Source: Auanema rhodensis
Taxonomy: Eukaryota; Nematoda; Chromadorea; Rhabditida; Rhabditidae
Reading direction: 5' to 3'
DNA: 64,000 nucleotides
Assembly: GCA_964057225.1 (NCBI GenBank)
Contig: OZ059899.1
Location: 4,092,001-4,156,000 of the forward strand
Of this stretch, positions 10,301 through 24,921 are shown one piece after another. The first letter of the stretch is position 1; the number at the start of each line of letters is the position of its first letter. The position numbers were made by a program, and so were the translations under genes. Below the pieces are notes generated by a model that saw only the letters and a list, made by a program, of their open reading frames with translations, was not told the DNA's origin and made no database searches.

Positions 10301-12987
10301 TTGAATAACATTGTCCATCGTCTTTGCCTTGAAAAAAGGAATCTAAAAACATCTACTTTTTGCTAAATTATTTTGAAATTTTTCGAAAAAATTTTTGTCA
10401 AAATGTTTTTGGAAGCAATGTTGAGTGTACATGGAAACTCAACATACACTAATGCATCATTTTTCAAACGATCATAACTAATTTTTGTATTAAGCGTTTC
10501 TCAATGTAGTATAGTGCATTCGATGCGGATTTTTAAGCTGCGTCGATCTGTGTTATCAGATTTGCGCTAGCTTAAAAAAGCACCAAGATATCAACTGATA
10601 TAAGTTCACACTTATATCCTCGATTTTCACCCTGAAGAATTAATTTTTTCGTTGAATAACATTGTCCATCGTCTTTGCCTTGAAAAAAGGAATCTAAAAA
10701 CATCTACTTTTTGCTAAATTATTTTGAAATTTCTCGAAAAAATTTTTGTCAAAATGTTTTTGGAAGCAATGTTGAGTGTACATGGAAACTCAACATACAC
10801 TAATGCATCATTTTTCAAACGATCATAACTAATTTTTGTATTAAGCGTTTCTCAATGTAGTATAGTGCATTCGATGCGAATTTTTAAGCTGCGTCGTTCT
10901 GTGTTATCAGATTTGCGCTAGCTTAAAAATGCACCGAGATATCAACTGATATAAGTTTACACTTATATCCTCGATTTTCACCCTGAAGAATTAATTTTTT
11001 CGTTGAATAACTTTGTCCATCGTCTTTGCCTTGAAAAAAGGAATCTAAAAACATCTACTTTTTGCTAAATTATTTTGAAATTTTTCGAAAAAATTTTTGT
11101 CAAAATGTTTTTGGAAGCAATGTTGAGTGTACATGGAAACTCAACATACACTAATGCATCATTTTTCAAACGATCATAACTAATTTTTGTATTAAGCGTT
11201 TCTCAATGTAGTATAGTGCATTCGATGCGGATTTTTAAGCTGCGTCGATCTGTGTTATCAGATTTGCGCTAGCTTAAAAATGCACCGAGATATCAACTGA
11301 TATAAGTTCACACTTATATCCTCGATTTTCACCCTGAAGAATTAATTTTTTCGTTGAATAACATTGTCCATCGTCTTTGCCTTGAAAAAAGGAATCTAAA
11401 AACATCTACTTTTTGCTAAATTATTTTGAAATTTTTCGAAAAAATTTTTGTCAAAATGTTTTTGGAAGCAATGTTGAGTGTACATGGAAACTCAACATAC
11501 ACTAATGCATCATTTTTCAAACGATCATAACTAATTTTTGTATTAAGCGTTTCTCAATGTAGTATAGTGCATTCGATGCGGATTTTTAAGCTGCGTCGAT
11601 CTGTGTTATCAGATTTGCGCTAGCTTAAAAATGCACCGAGATATCAACTGATATAAGTTTACACTTATATCCTCGATTTTCACCCTGAAGAATTAATTTT
11701 TTCGTTGAATAACTTTGTCCATCGTCTTTGCCTTGAAAAAAGGAATCTAAAAACATCTACTTTTCGCTAAATTATTTTGAAATTTTTCGAAAAAATTTTT
11801 GTCAAAATGTTTTTGGAAGCAATGTTGAGTGTACATGGAAACTCAACATACCCTAATGCATCATTTTTCAAACGATCATAACTAATTTTTGTATTAAGCG
11901 TTTCTCAATGTAGTATAGTGCATTCGATGCGAATTTTTAAGCTGCGTCGTTCTGTGTTATCAGATTTGCGCTAGCTTAAAAATGCACCGAGATATCAACT
12001 GATATAAGTTCACACTTATATCCTCGATTTTCACCCTGAAGAATTAATTTTTTCGTTGAATAACATTGTCCATCGTCTTTGCCTTGAAAAAAGGAATCTA
12101 AAAACATCTACTTTTTGCTAAATTATTTTGAAATTTCTCGAAAAAATTTTTGTCAAAATGTTTTTGGAAGCAATGTTGAGTGTACATGGAAACTCAACAT
12201 ACACTAATGCATCATTTTTCAAACGATCATAACTAATTTTTGTATTAAGCGTTTCTCAATGTAGTATAGTGCATTCGATGCGGATTTTGAAGCTGCGTCG
12301 ATCTGTGTTATCAGATTTGCGCTAGCTTAAAAATGCACCGAGATATCAACTGATATAAGTTCACACTTATATCCTCGATTTTCACCCTGAAGAATTAATT
12401 TTTTCGTTGAATAACATTGTCCATCGTCTTTGCCTTGAAAAATGGAATCTAAAAACATCTACTTTTTGCTAAATTATTTCGAAATTTTTCGAAAAAATTT
12501 TTGTCAAAATGTTTTTGGAAGCAATGTTGAGTGTACATGGAAACTCAACATACACTAATGCATCATTTTTCAAACGATCATAACTAATTTTTGTATTAAG
12601 CGTTTCTCAATGTAGTATAGTGCATTCGATGCGAATTTTTAAGCTGCGTCGTTCTGTGTTATCAGATTTGCGCTAGCTTAAAAATGCACCGAGATATCAA
12701 CTGATATAAGTTTACACTTATATCCTCGATTTTCACCCTGAAGAATTAATTTTTTCGTTGAATAACTTTGTCCATCGTCTTTGCCTTGAAAAAAGGAATC
12801 TAAAAACATCTACTTTTTGCTAAATTATTTTGAAATTTTTCGAAAAAATTTTTGTCAAAATGTTTTTGGAAGCAATGTTGAGTGTACATGGAAACTCAAC
12901 ATACACTAATGCATCATTTTTCAAACGATCATAACTAATTTTTGTATTAAGCGTTTCTCAATGTAGTAAAGTGCATTCGATGCGGAT
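7372..12987. repeat. Irregular stretch of A, B3, C and D monomers (units 22-37)
   Basis: The order is A B3 C D A D D A A B3 D A D E C D, which looks like shortened versions of the B3-C-D module separated by A units. Units 28 and 29 share a private change to TTATCCGATT near 9500 and 9851, so they are sister copies even though unit 28 is class D and unit 29 is class A. That points to exchange inside a monomer, between this shared position and position 77. Unit 24 has 314G and unit 34 has 269C. No gene or foreign sequence is present. Confidence 0.75.
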
Positions 12988-15900
12988 TTTTAAGCTGCGT
13001 CGATCTGTGTTATCAGATTTGCGCTAGCTTAAAAATGCACCGAGATATCAACTGATATAAGTTCACACTTATATCCTCGATTTTCACCCTGAAGAATTAA
13101 TTTTTTCGTTGAATAACATTGTCCATCGTCTTTGCCTTGAAAAAAGGAATCTAAAAACATCTACTTTTTGCTAAATTATTTTGAAATTTTTCGAAAAAAT
13201 TTTTGTCAAAATGTTTTTGGAAGCAATGTTGAGTGTACATGGAAACTCAACATACACTAATGCATCATTTTTCAAACGATCATAACTAATTTTTGTATTA
13301 AGCGTTTCTCAATGTAGTATAGTGCATTCGATGCGGATTTTTAAGCTGCGTCGATCTGTGTTATCAGATTTGCGCTAGCTTAAAAATGCACCGAGATATC
13401 AACTGATATAAGTTCACACTTATATCCTCGATTTTCACCCTGAAGAATTAATTTTTTCGTTGAATAACATTGTCCATCGTCTTTGCCTTGAAAAAAGGAA
13501 TCTAAAAACATCTACTTTTTGCTAAATTATTTTGAAATTTTTCGAAAAAATTTTTGTCAAAATGTTTTTGGAAGCAATGTTGAGTGTACATGGAAACTCA
13601 ACATACACTAATGCATCATTTTTCAAACGATCATAACTAATTTTTGTATTAAGCGTTTCTCAATGTAGTATAGTGCATTCGATGCGGATTTTTAAGCTGC
13701 GTCGATCTGTGTTATCAGATTTGCGCTAGCTTAAAAATGCACCGAGATATCAACTGATATAAGTTCACACTTATATCCTCGATTTTCACCCTGAAGAATT
13801 AATTTTTTCGTTGAATAACATTGTCCATCGTCTTTGCCTTGAAAAAAGGAATCTAAAAACATCTACTTTTTGCTAAATTATTTTGAAATTTTTCGAAAAA
13901 ATTTTTGTCAAAATGTTTTTGGAAGCAATGTTGAGTGTACATGGAAACTCAACATACACTAATGCATCATTTTTCAAACGATCATAACTAATTTTTGTAT
14001 TAAGCGTTTCTCAATGTAGTATAGTGCATTCGATGCGGATTTTTAAGCTGCGTCGATCTGTGTTATCAGATTTGCGCTAGCTTAAAAATGCACCAAGATA
14101 TCAACTGATATAAGTTCACACTTATATCCTCGATTTTCACCCTGAAGAATTAATTTTTTCGTTGAATAACATTGTCCATCGTCTTTGCCTTGAAAAAAGG
14201 AATCTAAAAACATCTTCTTTTTGCTAAATTATTTTGAAATTTTTCGAAAAAATTTTTGTCAAAATGTTTTTGGAAGCAATGTTGAGTGTACATGGAAACT
14301 CAACATACACTAATGCATCATTTTTCAAACGATCATAACTAATTTTTGTATTAAGCGTTTCTCAATGTAGTATAGTGCATTCGATGCGGATTTTTAAGCT
14401 GCGTCGATCTGTGTTATCAGATTTGCGCTAGCTTAAAAATGCACCGAGATATCAACTGATATAAGTTCACACTTATATCCTCGATTTTCACCCTGAAGAA
14501 TTAATTTTTTCGTTGAATAACATTGTCCATCGTCTTTGCCTTGAAAAAAGGAATCTAAAAACATCTTCTTTTTGCTAAATTATTTTGAAATTTTTCGAAA
14601 AAATTTTTGTCAAAATGTTTTTGGAAGCAATGTTGAGTGTACATGGAAACTCAACATACCCTAATGCATCATTTTTCAAACGATCATAACTAATTTTTGT
14701 ATTAAGCGTTTCTCAATGTAGTATAGTGCATTCGATGCGAATTTTTAAGCTGCGTCGTTCTGTGTTATCAGATTTGCGCTAGCTTAAAAATGCACCGAGT
14801 TATCAACTGATATAAGTTCACACTTATATCCTCGATTTTCACCCTGAAGAATTAATTTTTTCGTTGAATAACATTGTCCATCGTCTTTGCCTTGAAAAAA
14901 GGAATCTAAAAACATCTACTTTTTGCTAAATTATTTTGAAATTTTTCGAAAAAATTTTTGTCAAAATGTTTTTGGAAGCAATGTTGAGTGTACATGGAAA
15001 CTCAACATACACTAATGCATCATTTTTCAAACGATCATAACTAATTTTTGTATTAAGCGTTTCTCAATGTAGTATAGTGCATTCGATGCGAATTTTTAAG
15101 CTGCGTCGATCTGTGTTATCAGATTTGCGCTAGCTTAAAAATGCACCGAGTTATCAACTGATATAAGTTCACACTTATATCCTCGATTTTCACCCTGAAG
15201 AATTAATTTTTTCGTTGAATAACATTGTCCATCGTCTTTGCCTTGAAAAAAGGAATCTAAAAACATCTACTTTTTGCTAAATTATTTTGAAATTTTTCGA
15301 AAAAATTTTTGTCAAAATGTTTTTGGAAGCAATGTTGAGTGTACATGGAAACTCAACATACACTAATGCATCATTTTTCAAACGATCATAACTAATTTTT
15401 GTATTAAGCGTTTCTCAATGTAGTATAGTGCATTCGATGCGGATTTTTAAGCTGCGTCGATCTGTGTTATCAGATTTGCGCTAGCTTAAAAATGCACCGA
15501 GATATCAACTGATATAAGTTTACACTTATATCCTCGATTTTCACCCTGAAGAATTAATTTTTTCGTTGAATAACATTGTCCATCGTCTTTGCCTTGAAAA
15601 AAGGAATCTAAAAACATCTACTTTTCGCTAAATTATTTTGAAATTTTTCGAAAAAATTTTTGTCAAAATGTTTTTGGAAGCAATGTTGAGTGTACATGGA
15701 AACTCAACATACCCTAATGCATCATTTTTCAAACGATCATAACTAATTTTTGTATTAAGCGTTTCTCAATGTAGTATAGTGCATTCGATGCGAATTTTTA
15801 AGCTGCGTCGTTCTGTGTTATCAGATTTGCGCTAGCTTAAAAATGCACCAAGATATCAACTGATATAAGTTCACACTTATATCCTCGATTTTCACCCTGA

Positions 15901-18252
15901 AGAATTAATTTTTTCGTTGAATAACATTGTCCATCGTCTTTGCCTTGAAAAAAGGAATCTAAAAACATCTACTTTTTGCTAAATTATTTTGAAATTTTTC
16001 GAAAAAATTTTTGTCAAAATGTTTTTGGAAGCAATGTTGAGTGTACATGGAAACTCAACATACACTAATGCATCATTTTTCAAACGATCATAACTAATTT
16101 TTGTATTAAGCGTTTCTCAATGTAGTATAGTGCATTCGATGCGAATTTTTAAGCTGCGTCGTTCTGTGTTATCAGATTTGCGCTAGCTTAAAAATGCACC
16201 AAGATATCAACTGATATAAGTTCACACTTATATCCTCGATTTTCACCCTGAAGAATTAATTTTTTCGTTGAATAACATTGTCCATCGTCTTTGCCTTGAA
16301 AAAAGGAATCTAAAAACATCTACTTTTTGCTAAATTATTTTGAAATTTTTCGAAAAAATTTTTGTCAAAATGTTTTTGGAAGCAATGTTGAGTGTACATG
16401 GAAACTCAACATACACTAATGCATCATTTTTCAAACGATCATAACTAATTTTTGTATTAAGCGTTTCTCAATGTAGTATAGTGCATTCGATGCGGATTTT
16501 TCAGCTGCGTCGATCTGTGTTATCAGATTTGCGCTAGCTTAAAAATGCACCAAGATATCAACTGATATAAGTTCACACTTATATCCTCGATTTTCACCCT
16601 GAAGAATTAATTTTTTTGTTGAATAACATTGTCCATCGTCTTTGCCTTGAAAAAAGGAATCTAAAAACATCTACTTTTTGCTAAATTATTTTGAAATTTC
16701 TCGAAAAAATTTTTGTCAAAATGTTTTTGGAAGCAATGTTGAGTGTACATGGAAACTCAACATACACTAATGCATCATTTTTCAAACGATCATAACTAAT
16801 TTTTGTATTAAGCGTTTCTCAATGTAGTATAGTGCATTCGATGCGGATTTTTAAGCTGCGTCGATCTGTGTTATCAGATTTGCGCTAGCTTAAAAATGCA
16901 CCGAGATATCAACTGATATAAGTTCACACTTATATCCTCGATTTTCACCCTGAAGAATTAATTTTTTCGTTGAATAACATTGTCCATCGTCTTTGCCTTG
17001 AAAAAAGGAATCTAAAAACATCTACTTTTTGCTAAATTATTTTGAAATTTTTCGAAAAAATTTTTGTCAAAATGTTTTTGGAAGCAATGTTGAGTGTACA
17101 TGGAAACTCAACATACACTAATGCATCATTTTTCAAACGATCATAACTAATTTTTGTATTAAGCGTTTCTCAATGTAGTATAGTGCATTCGATGCGGATT
17201 TTTAAGCTGCGTCGATCTGTGTTATCAGATTTGCGCTAGCTTAAAAATGCACCAAGATATCAACTGATATAAGTTCACACTTATATCCTCGATTTTCACC
17301 CTGAAGAATTAATTTTTTCGTTGAATAACATTGTCCATCGTCTTTGCTTTGAAAAAAGGAATCTAAAAACATCTACTTTTTGCTAAATTATTTTGAAATT
17401 TTTCGAAAAAATTTTTGTCAAAATGTTTTTGGAAGCAATGTTGAGTGTACATGGAAACTCAACATACACTAATGCATCATTTTTCAAACGATCATAACTA
17501 ATTTTTGTATTAAGCGTTTCTCAATGTAGTATAGTGCATTCGATGCGGATTTTTAAGCTGCGTCGATCTGTGTTATCAGATTTGCGCTAGCTTAAAAATG
17601 CACCGAGATATCAACTGATATAAGTTTACACTTATATCCTCGATTTTCACCCTGAAGAATTAATTTTTTCGTTGAATAACTTTGTCCATCGTCTTTGCCT
17701 TGAAAAAAGGAATCTAAAAACATCTACTTTTCGCTAAATTATTTTGAAATTTTTCGAAAAAATTTTTGTCAAAATGTTTTTGGAAGCAATGTTGAGTGTA
17801 CATGGAAACTCAACATACACTAATGCATCATTTTTCAAACGATCATAACTAATTTTTGTATTAAGCGTTTCTCAATGTAGTATAGTGCATTCGATGCGAA
17901 TTTTTAAGCTGCGTCGTTCTGTGTTATCAGATTTGCGCTAGCTTAAAAATGCACCGAGATATCAACTGATATAAGTTTACACTTATATCCTCGATTTTCA
18001 CCCTGAAGAATTAATTTTTTCGTTGAATAACTTTGTCCATCGTCTTTGCCTTGAAAAAAGGAATCTAAAAACATCTACTTTTCGCTAAATTATTTTGAAA
18101 TTTTTCGAAAAAATTTTTGTCAAAATGTTTTTGGAAGCAATGTTGAGTGTACATGGAAACTCAACATACACTAATGCATCATTTTTCAAACGATCATAAC
18201 TAATTTTTGTATTAAGCGTTTCTCAATGTAGTATAGTGCATTCGATGCGAAT
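12988..18252. repeat. A-rich and mosaic stretch (units 38-52)
   Basis: Units 38-40 are plain consensus. From unit 41 minor variants appear in adjacent pairs: 177T in units 41 and 42, 58T in units 43 and 44, 16T+55A in units 46 and 47, and 269C in units 42 and 45. Paired private variants are what single-unit or two-unit duplication leaves. Unit 45 has 77T and 182C but keeps 131A. Unit 48 carries AGCTG preceded by C (TTTTCAGC) and a TTTTTTTG run near 16611. There is no coding content. Confidence 0.72.
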
Positions 18253-21200
18253 TTTTAAGCTGCGTCGTTCTGTGTTATCAGATTTGCGCTAGCTTAAAAA
18301 TGCACCGAGATATCAACTGATATAAGTTCACACTTATATCCTCGATTTTCACCCTGAAGAATTAATTTTTTCGTTGAATAACATTGTCCATCGTCTTTGC
18401 CTTGAAAAAAGGAATCTAAAAACATCTACTTTTTGCTAAATTATTTTGAAATTTTTCGAAAAAATGTTTGTCAAAATGTTTTTGGAAGCAATGTTGAGTG
18501 TACATGGAAACTCAACATACACTAATGCATCATTTTTCAAACGATCATAACTAATTTTTGTATTAAGCATTTCTCAATGTAGTATAGTGCATTCGATGCG
18601 GATTTTTAAGCTGCGTCGATCTGTGTTATCAGATTTGCGCTAGCTTAAAAATGCACCAAGATATCAACTGATATAAGTTCACACTTATATCCTCGATTTT
18701 CACCCTGAAGAATTAATTTTTTCGTTGAATAACATTGTCCATCGTCTTTGCCTTGAAAAAAGGAATCTAAAAACATCTACTTTTTGCTAAATTATTTTGA
18801 AATTTCTCGAAAAAATTTTTGTCAAAATGTTTTTGGAAGCAATGTTGAGTGTACATGGAAACTCAACATACACTAATGCATCATTTTTCAAACGATCATA
18901 ACTAATTTTTGTATTAAGCATTTCTCAATGTAGTATAGTGCATTCGATGCGGATTTTTAAGCTGCGTCGATCTGTGTTATCAGATTTGCGCTAGCTTAAA
19001 AAAGCACCAAGATATCAACTGATATAAGTTCACACTTATATCCTCGATTTTCACCCTGAAGAATTAATTTTTTCGTTGAATAACATTGTCCATCGTCTTT
19101 GCCTTGAAAAAAGGAATCTAAAAACATCTACTTTTTGCTAAATTATTTTGAAATTTCTCGAAAAAATTTTTGTCAAAATGTTTTTGGAAGCAATGTTGAG
19201 TGTACATGGAAACTCAACATACACTAATGCATCATTTTTCAAACGATCATAACTAATTTTTGTATTAAGCATTTCTCAATGTAGTATAGTGCATTCGATG
19301 CGGATTTTTAAGCTGCGTCGATCTGTGTTATCAGATTTGCGCTAGCTTAAAAAAGCACCAAGATATCAACTGATATAAGTTCACACTTATATCCTCGATT
19401 TTCACCCTGAAGAATTAATTTTTTCGTTGAATAACATTGTCCATCGTCTTTGCCTTGAAAAAAGGAATCTAAAAACATCTACTTTTTGCTAAATTATTTT
19501 GAAATTTCTCGAAAAAATTTTTGTCAAAATGTTTTTGGAAGCAATGTTGAGTGTACATGGAAACTCAACATACACTAATGCATCATTTTTCAAACGATCA
19601 TAACTAATTTTTGTATTAAGCGTTTCTCAATGTAGTATAGTGCATTCGATGCGGATTTTGAAGCTGCGTCGATCTGTGTTATCAGATTTGCGCTAGCTTA
19701 AAAATGCACCGAGATATCAACTGATATAAGTTCACACTTATATCCTCGATTTTCACCCTGAAGAATTAATTTTTTCGTTGAATAACATTGTCCATCGTCT
19801 TTGCCTTGAAAAATGGAATCTAAAAACATCTACTTTTTGCTAAATTATTTCGAAATTTTTCGAAAAAATTTTTGTCAAAATGTTTTTGGAAGCAATGTTG
19901 AGTGTACATGGAAACTCAACATACACTAATGCATCATTTTTCAAACGATCATAACTAATTTTTGTATTAAGCGTTTCTCAATGTAGTATAGTGCATTCGA
20001 TGCGGATTTTTAAGCTGCGTCGATCTGTGTTATCAGATTTGCGCTAGCTTAAAAATGCACCGAGATATCAACTGATATAAGTTTACACTTATATCCTCGA
20101 TTTTCACCCTGAAGAATTAATTTTTTCGTTGAATAACTTTGTCCATCGTCTTTGCCTTGAAAAAAGGAATCTAAAAACATCTACTTTTCGCTAAATTATT
20201 TTGAAATTTTTCGAAAAAATTTTTGTCAAAATGTTTTTGGAAGCAATGTTGAGTGTACATGGAAACTCAACATACACTAATGCATCATTTTTCAAACGAT
20301 CATAACTAATTTTTGTATTAAGCGTTTCTCAATTTAGTATAGTGCATTCGATGCGAATTTTTAAGCTGCGTCGTTCTGTGTTATCAGATTTGCGCTAGCT
20401 TAAAAATGCACCGAGATATCAACTGATATAAGTTCACACATATATCCTCGATTTTCACCCTGAAGAATTAATTTTTTCGTTGAATAACATTGTCCATCGT
20501 CTTTGCCTTGAAAAAAGGAATCTAAAAACATCTACTTTTTGCTAAATTATTTTGAAATTTTTCGAAAAAATTTTTGTCAAAATGTTTTTGGAAGCAATGT
20601 TGAGTGTACATGGAAACTCAACATACACTAATGCATCATTTTTCAAACGATCATAACTAATTTTTGTATTAAGCATTTCTCAATGTAGTATAGTGCATTC
20701 GATGCGGATTTTTAAGCTGCGTCGATCTGTGTTATCAGATTTGCGCTAGCTTAAAAAAGCACCAAGATATCAACTGATATAAGTTCACACTTATATCCTC
20801 GATTTTCACCCTGAAGAATTAATTTTTTCGTTGAATAACTTTGTCCATCGTCTTTGCCTTGAAAAAAGGAATCTAAAAACATCTACTTTTCGCTAAATTA
20901 TTTTGAAATTTTTCGAAAAAATTTTTGTCAAAATGTTTTTGGAAGCAATGTTGAGTGTACATGGAAACTCAACATACACTAATGCATCATTTTTCAAACG
21001 ATCATAACTAATTTTTGTATTAAGCGTTTCTCAATGTAGTATAGTGCATTCGATGCGGATTTTTAAGCTGCGTCGATCTGTGTTATCAGATTTGCGCTAG
21101 CTTAAAAATGCACCGAGATATCAACTGATATAAGTTCACACTTATATCCTCGATTTTCACCCTGAAGAATTAATTTTTTCGTTGAATAACATTGTCCATC

Positions 21201-22815
21201 GTCTTTGCCTTGAAAAAATGAATCTAAAAACATCTACTTTTTGCTAAATTATTTTGAAATTTCTCGAAAAAATTTTTGTCAAAATGTTTTTGGAAGCAAT
21301 GTTGAGTGTACATGGAAACTCAACATACACTAATGCATCATTTTTCAAACGATCATAACTAATTTTTGTATTAAGCATTTCTCAATGTAGTATAGTGCAT
21401 TCGATGCGGATTTTTAAGCTGCGTCGATCTGTGTTATCAGATTTGCGCTAGCTTAAAAATGCACCAAGATATCAACTGATATAAGTTCACACTTATATCC
21501 TCGATTTTCACCCTGAAGAATTAATTTTTTCGTTGAATAACATTGTCCATCGTCTTTGCCTTGAAAAAAGGAATCTAAAAACATCTACTTTTTGCTAAAT
21601 TATTTTGAAATTTCTCGAAAAAATTTTTGTCAAAATGTTTTTGGAAGCAATGTTGAGTGTACATGGAAACTCAACATACACTAATGCATCATTTTTCAAA
21701 CGATCATAACTAATTTTTGTATTAAGCATTTCTCAATGTAGTATAGTGCATTCGATGCGGATTTTTAAGTTGCGTCGATCTGTGTTATCAGATTTGCGCT
21801 AGCTTAAAAAAGCACCAAGATATCAACTGATATAAGTTCACACTTATATCCTCGATTTTCACCCTGAAGAATTAATTTTTTCGTTGAATAACATTGTCCA
21901 TCGTCTTTGCCTTGAAAAAAGGAATCTAAAAACATCTACTTTTTGCTAAATTATTTTGAAATTTCTCGAAAAAATTTTTGTCAAAATGTTTTTGGAAGCA
22001 ATGTTGAGTGTACATGGAAACTCAACATACACTAATGCATCATTTTTCAAACGATCATAACTAATTTTTGTATTAAGCGTTTCTCAATGTAGTATAGTGC
22101 ATTCGATGCGGATTTTGAAGCTGCGTCGATCTGTGTTATCAGATTTGCGCTAGCTTAAAAATGCACCGAGATATCAACTGATATAAGTTCACACTTATAT
22201 CCTCGATTTTCACCCTGAAGAATTAATTTTTTCGTTGAATAACATTGTCCATCGTCTTTGCCTTGAAAAATGGAATCTAAAAACATCTACTTTTTGCTAA
22301 ATTATTTCGAAATTTTTCGAAAAAATTTTTGTCAAAATGTTTTTGGAAGCAATGTTGAGTGTACATGGAAACTCAACATACACTAATGCATCATTTTTCA
22401 AACGATCATAACTAATTTTTGTATTAAGCGTTTCTCAATGTAGTATAGTGCATTCGATGCGAATTTTTAAGCTGCGTCGTTCTGTGTTATCAGATTTGCG
22501 CTAGCTTAAAAATGCACCGAGATATCAACTGATATAAGTTTACACTTATATCCTCGATTTTCACCCTGAAGAATTAATTTTTTCGTTGAATAACTTTGTC
22601 CATCGTCTTTGCCTTGAAAAAAGGAATCTAAAAACATCTACTTTTTGCTAAATTATTTTGAAATTTTTCGAAAAAATTTTTGTCAAAATGTTTTTGGAAG
22701 CAATGTTGAGTGTACATGGAAACTCAACATACACTAATGCATCATTTTTCAAACGATCATAACTAATTTTTGTATTAAGCGTTTCTCAATGTAGTATAGT
22801 GCATTCGATGCGGAT
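18253..22815. repeat. Two expanded E-B2-B3-C-D modules (units 53-65)
   Basis: Units 53-58 (18253-20358) read E B2 B3 B3 C D, the 5-mer with B3 doubled. Units 59-65 (20359-22815) read E, B3/D recombinant, A with 203C and 317A, B2, B3, C, D. Unit 53 has 214G, unit 59 has 82A, and unit 63 has 8T, which is otherwise a right-domain marker. Unit 60 joins a B3 front half (49A, 55A) to a D rear half (131T, 182C). Confidence 0.78.
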
Positions 22816-24921
22816 TTTTAAGCTGCGTCGATCTGTGTTATCAGATTTGCGCTAGCTTAAAAATGCACCGAGATATCAACTGATATAAGTTTACACTTAT
22901 ATCCTCGATTTTCACCCTGAAGAATTAATTTTTTCGTTGAATAACTTTGTCCATCGTCTTTGCCTTGAAAAAAGGAATCTAAAAACATCTACTTTTCGCT
23001 AAATTATTTTGAAATTTTTCGAAAAAATTTTTGTCAAAATGTTTTTGGAAGCAATGTTGAGTGTACATGGAAACTCAACATACACTAATGCATCATTTTT
23101 CAAACGATCATAACTAATTTTTGTATTAAGCGTTTCTCAATGTAGTATAGTGCATTCGATGCGGATTTTTAAGCTGCGTCGATCTGTGTTATCAGATTTG
23201 CGCTAGCTTAAAAATGCACCAAGATATCAACTGATATAAGTTCACACTTATATCCTCGATTTTCACCCTGAAGAATTAATTTTTTCGTTGAATAACATTG
23301 TCCATCGTCTTTGCCTTGAAAAAAGGAATCTAAAAACATCTACTTTTTGCTAAATTATTTTGAAATTTTTCGAAAAAATTTTTGTCAAAATGTTTTTGGA
23401 AGCAATGTTGAGTGTACATGGAAACTCAACATACACTAATGCATCATTTTTCAAACGATCATAACTAATTTTTGTATTAAGCGTTTCTCAATGTAGTATA
23501 GTGCATTCGATGCGGATTTTTAAGCTGCGTCGATCTGTGTTATCAGATTTGCGCTAGCTTAAAAATGCACCAAGATATCAACTGATATAAGTTCACACTT
23601 ATATCCTCGATTTTCACCCTGAAGAATTAATTTTTTCGTTGAATAACATTGTCCATCGTCTTTGCCTTGAAAAAAGGAATCTAAAAACATCTACTTTTTG
23701 CTAAATTATTTTGAAATTTTTCGAAAAAATTTTTGTCAAAATGTTTTTGGAAGCAATGTTGAGTGTACATGGAAACTCAACATACACTAATGCATCATTT
23801 TTCAAACGATCATAACTAATTTTTGTATTAAGCGTTTCTCAATGTAGTATAGTGCATTCGATGCGGATTTTTAAGCTGCGTCGATCTGTGTTATCAGATT
23901 TGCGCTAGCTTAAAAATGCACCGAGATATCAACTGATATAAGTTTACACTTATATCCTCGATTTTCACCCTGAAGAATTAATTTTTTCGTTGAATAACTT
24001 TGTCCATCGTCTTTGCCTTGAAAAAAGGAATCTAAAAACATCTACTTTTTGCTAAATTATTTTGAAATTTTTCGAAAAAATTTTTGTCAAAATGTTTTTG
24101 GAAGCAATGTTGAGTGTACATGGAAACTCAACATACACTAATGCATCATTTTTCAAACGATCATAACTAATTTTTGTATTAAGCGTTTCTCAATGTAGTA
24201 TAGTGCATTCGATGCGGATTTTTAAGCTGCGTCGATCTGTGTTATCAGATTTGCGCTAGCTTAAAAATGCACCGAGATATCAACTGATATAAGTTTACAC
24301 TTATATCCTCGATTTTCACCCTGAAGAATTAATTTTTTCGTTGAATAACTTTGTCCATCGTCTTTGCCTTGAAAAAAGGAATCTAAAAACATCTACTTTT
24401 CGCTAAATTATTTTGAAATTTTTCGAAAAAATTTTTGTCAAAATGTTTTTGGAAGCAATGTTGAGTGTACATGGAAACTCAACATACACTAATGCATCAT
24501 TTTTCAAACGATCATAACTAATTTTTGTATTAAGCGTTTCTCAATGTAGTATAGTGCATTCGATGCGGATTTTTAAGCTGCGTCGATCTGTGTTATCAGA
24601 TTTGCGCTAGCTTAAAAATGCACCAAGATATCAACTGATATAAGTTCACACTTATATCCTCGATTTTCACCCTGAAGAATTAATTTTTTCGTTGAATAAC
24701 ATTGTCCATCGTCTTTGCCTTGAAAAAAGGAATCTAAAAACATCTACTTTTTGCTAAATTATTTTGAAATTTTTCGAAAAAATTTTTGTCAAAATGTTTT
24801 TGGAAGCAATGTTGAGTGTACATGGAAACTCAACATACACTAATGCATCATTTTTCAAACGATCATAACTAATTTTTGTATTAAGCGTTTCTCAATGTAG
24901 TATAGTGCATTCGATGCGGAT
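22816..24921. repeat. B-B-D-D 4-mer stretch (units 66-71)
   Basis: Unit 66 is D, then B B D D (units 67-70, 23167-24570), then B B (71-72) and D (73). The local period is therefore 4 units, 1404 bp, for almost two rounds. Units 67, 68, 71 and 72 all look like consensus with 55A only. Unit 72 is also the first unit of the 14-mer block that follows. Confidence 0.72.
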
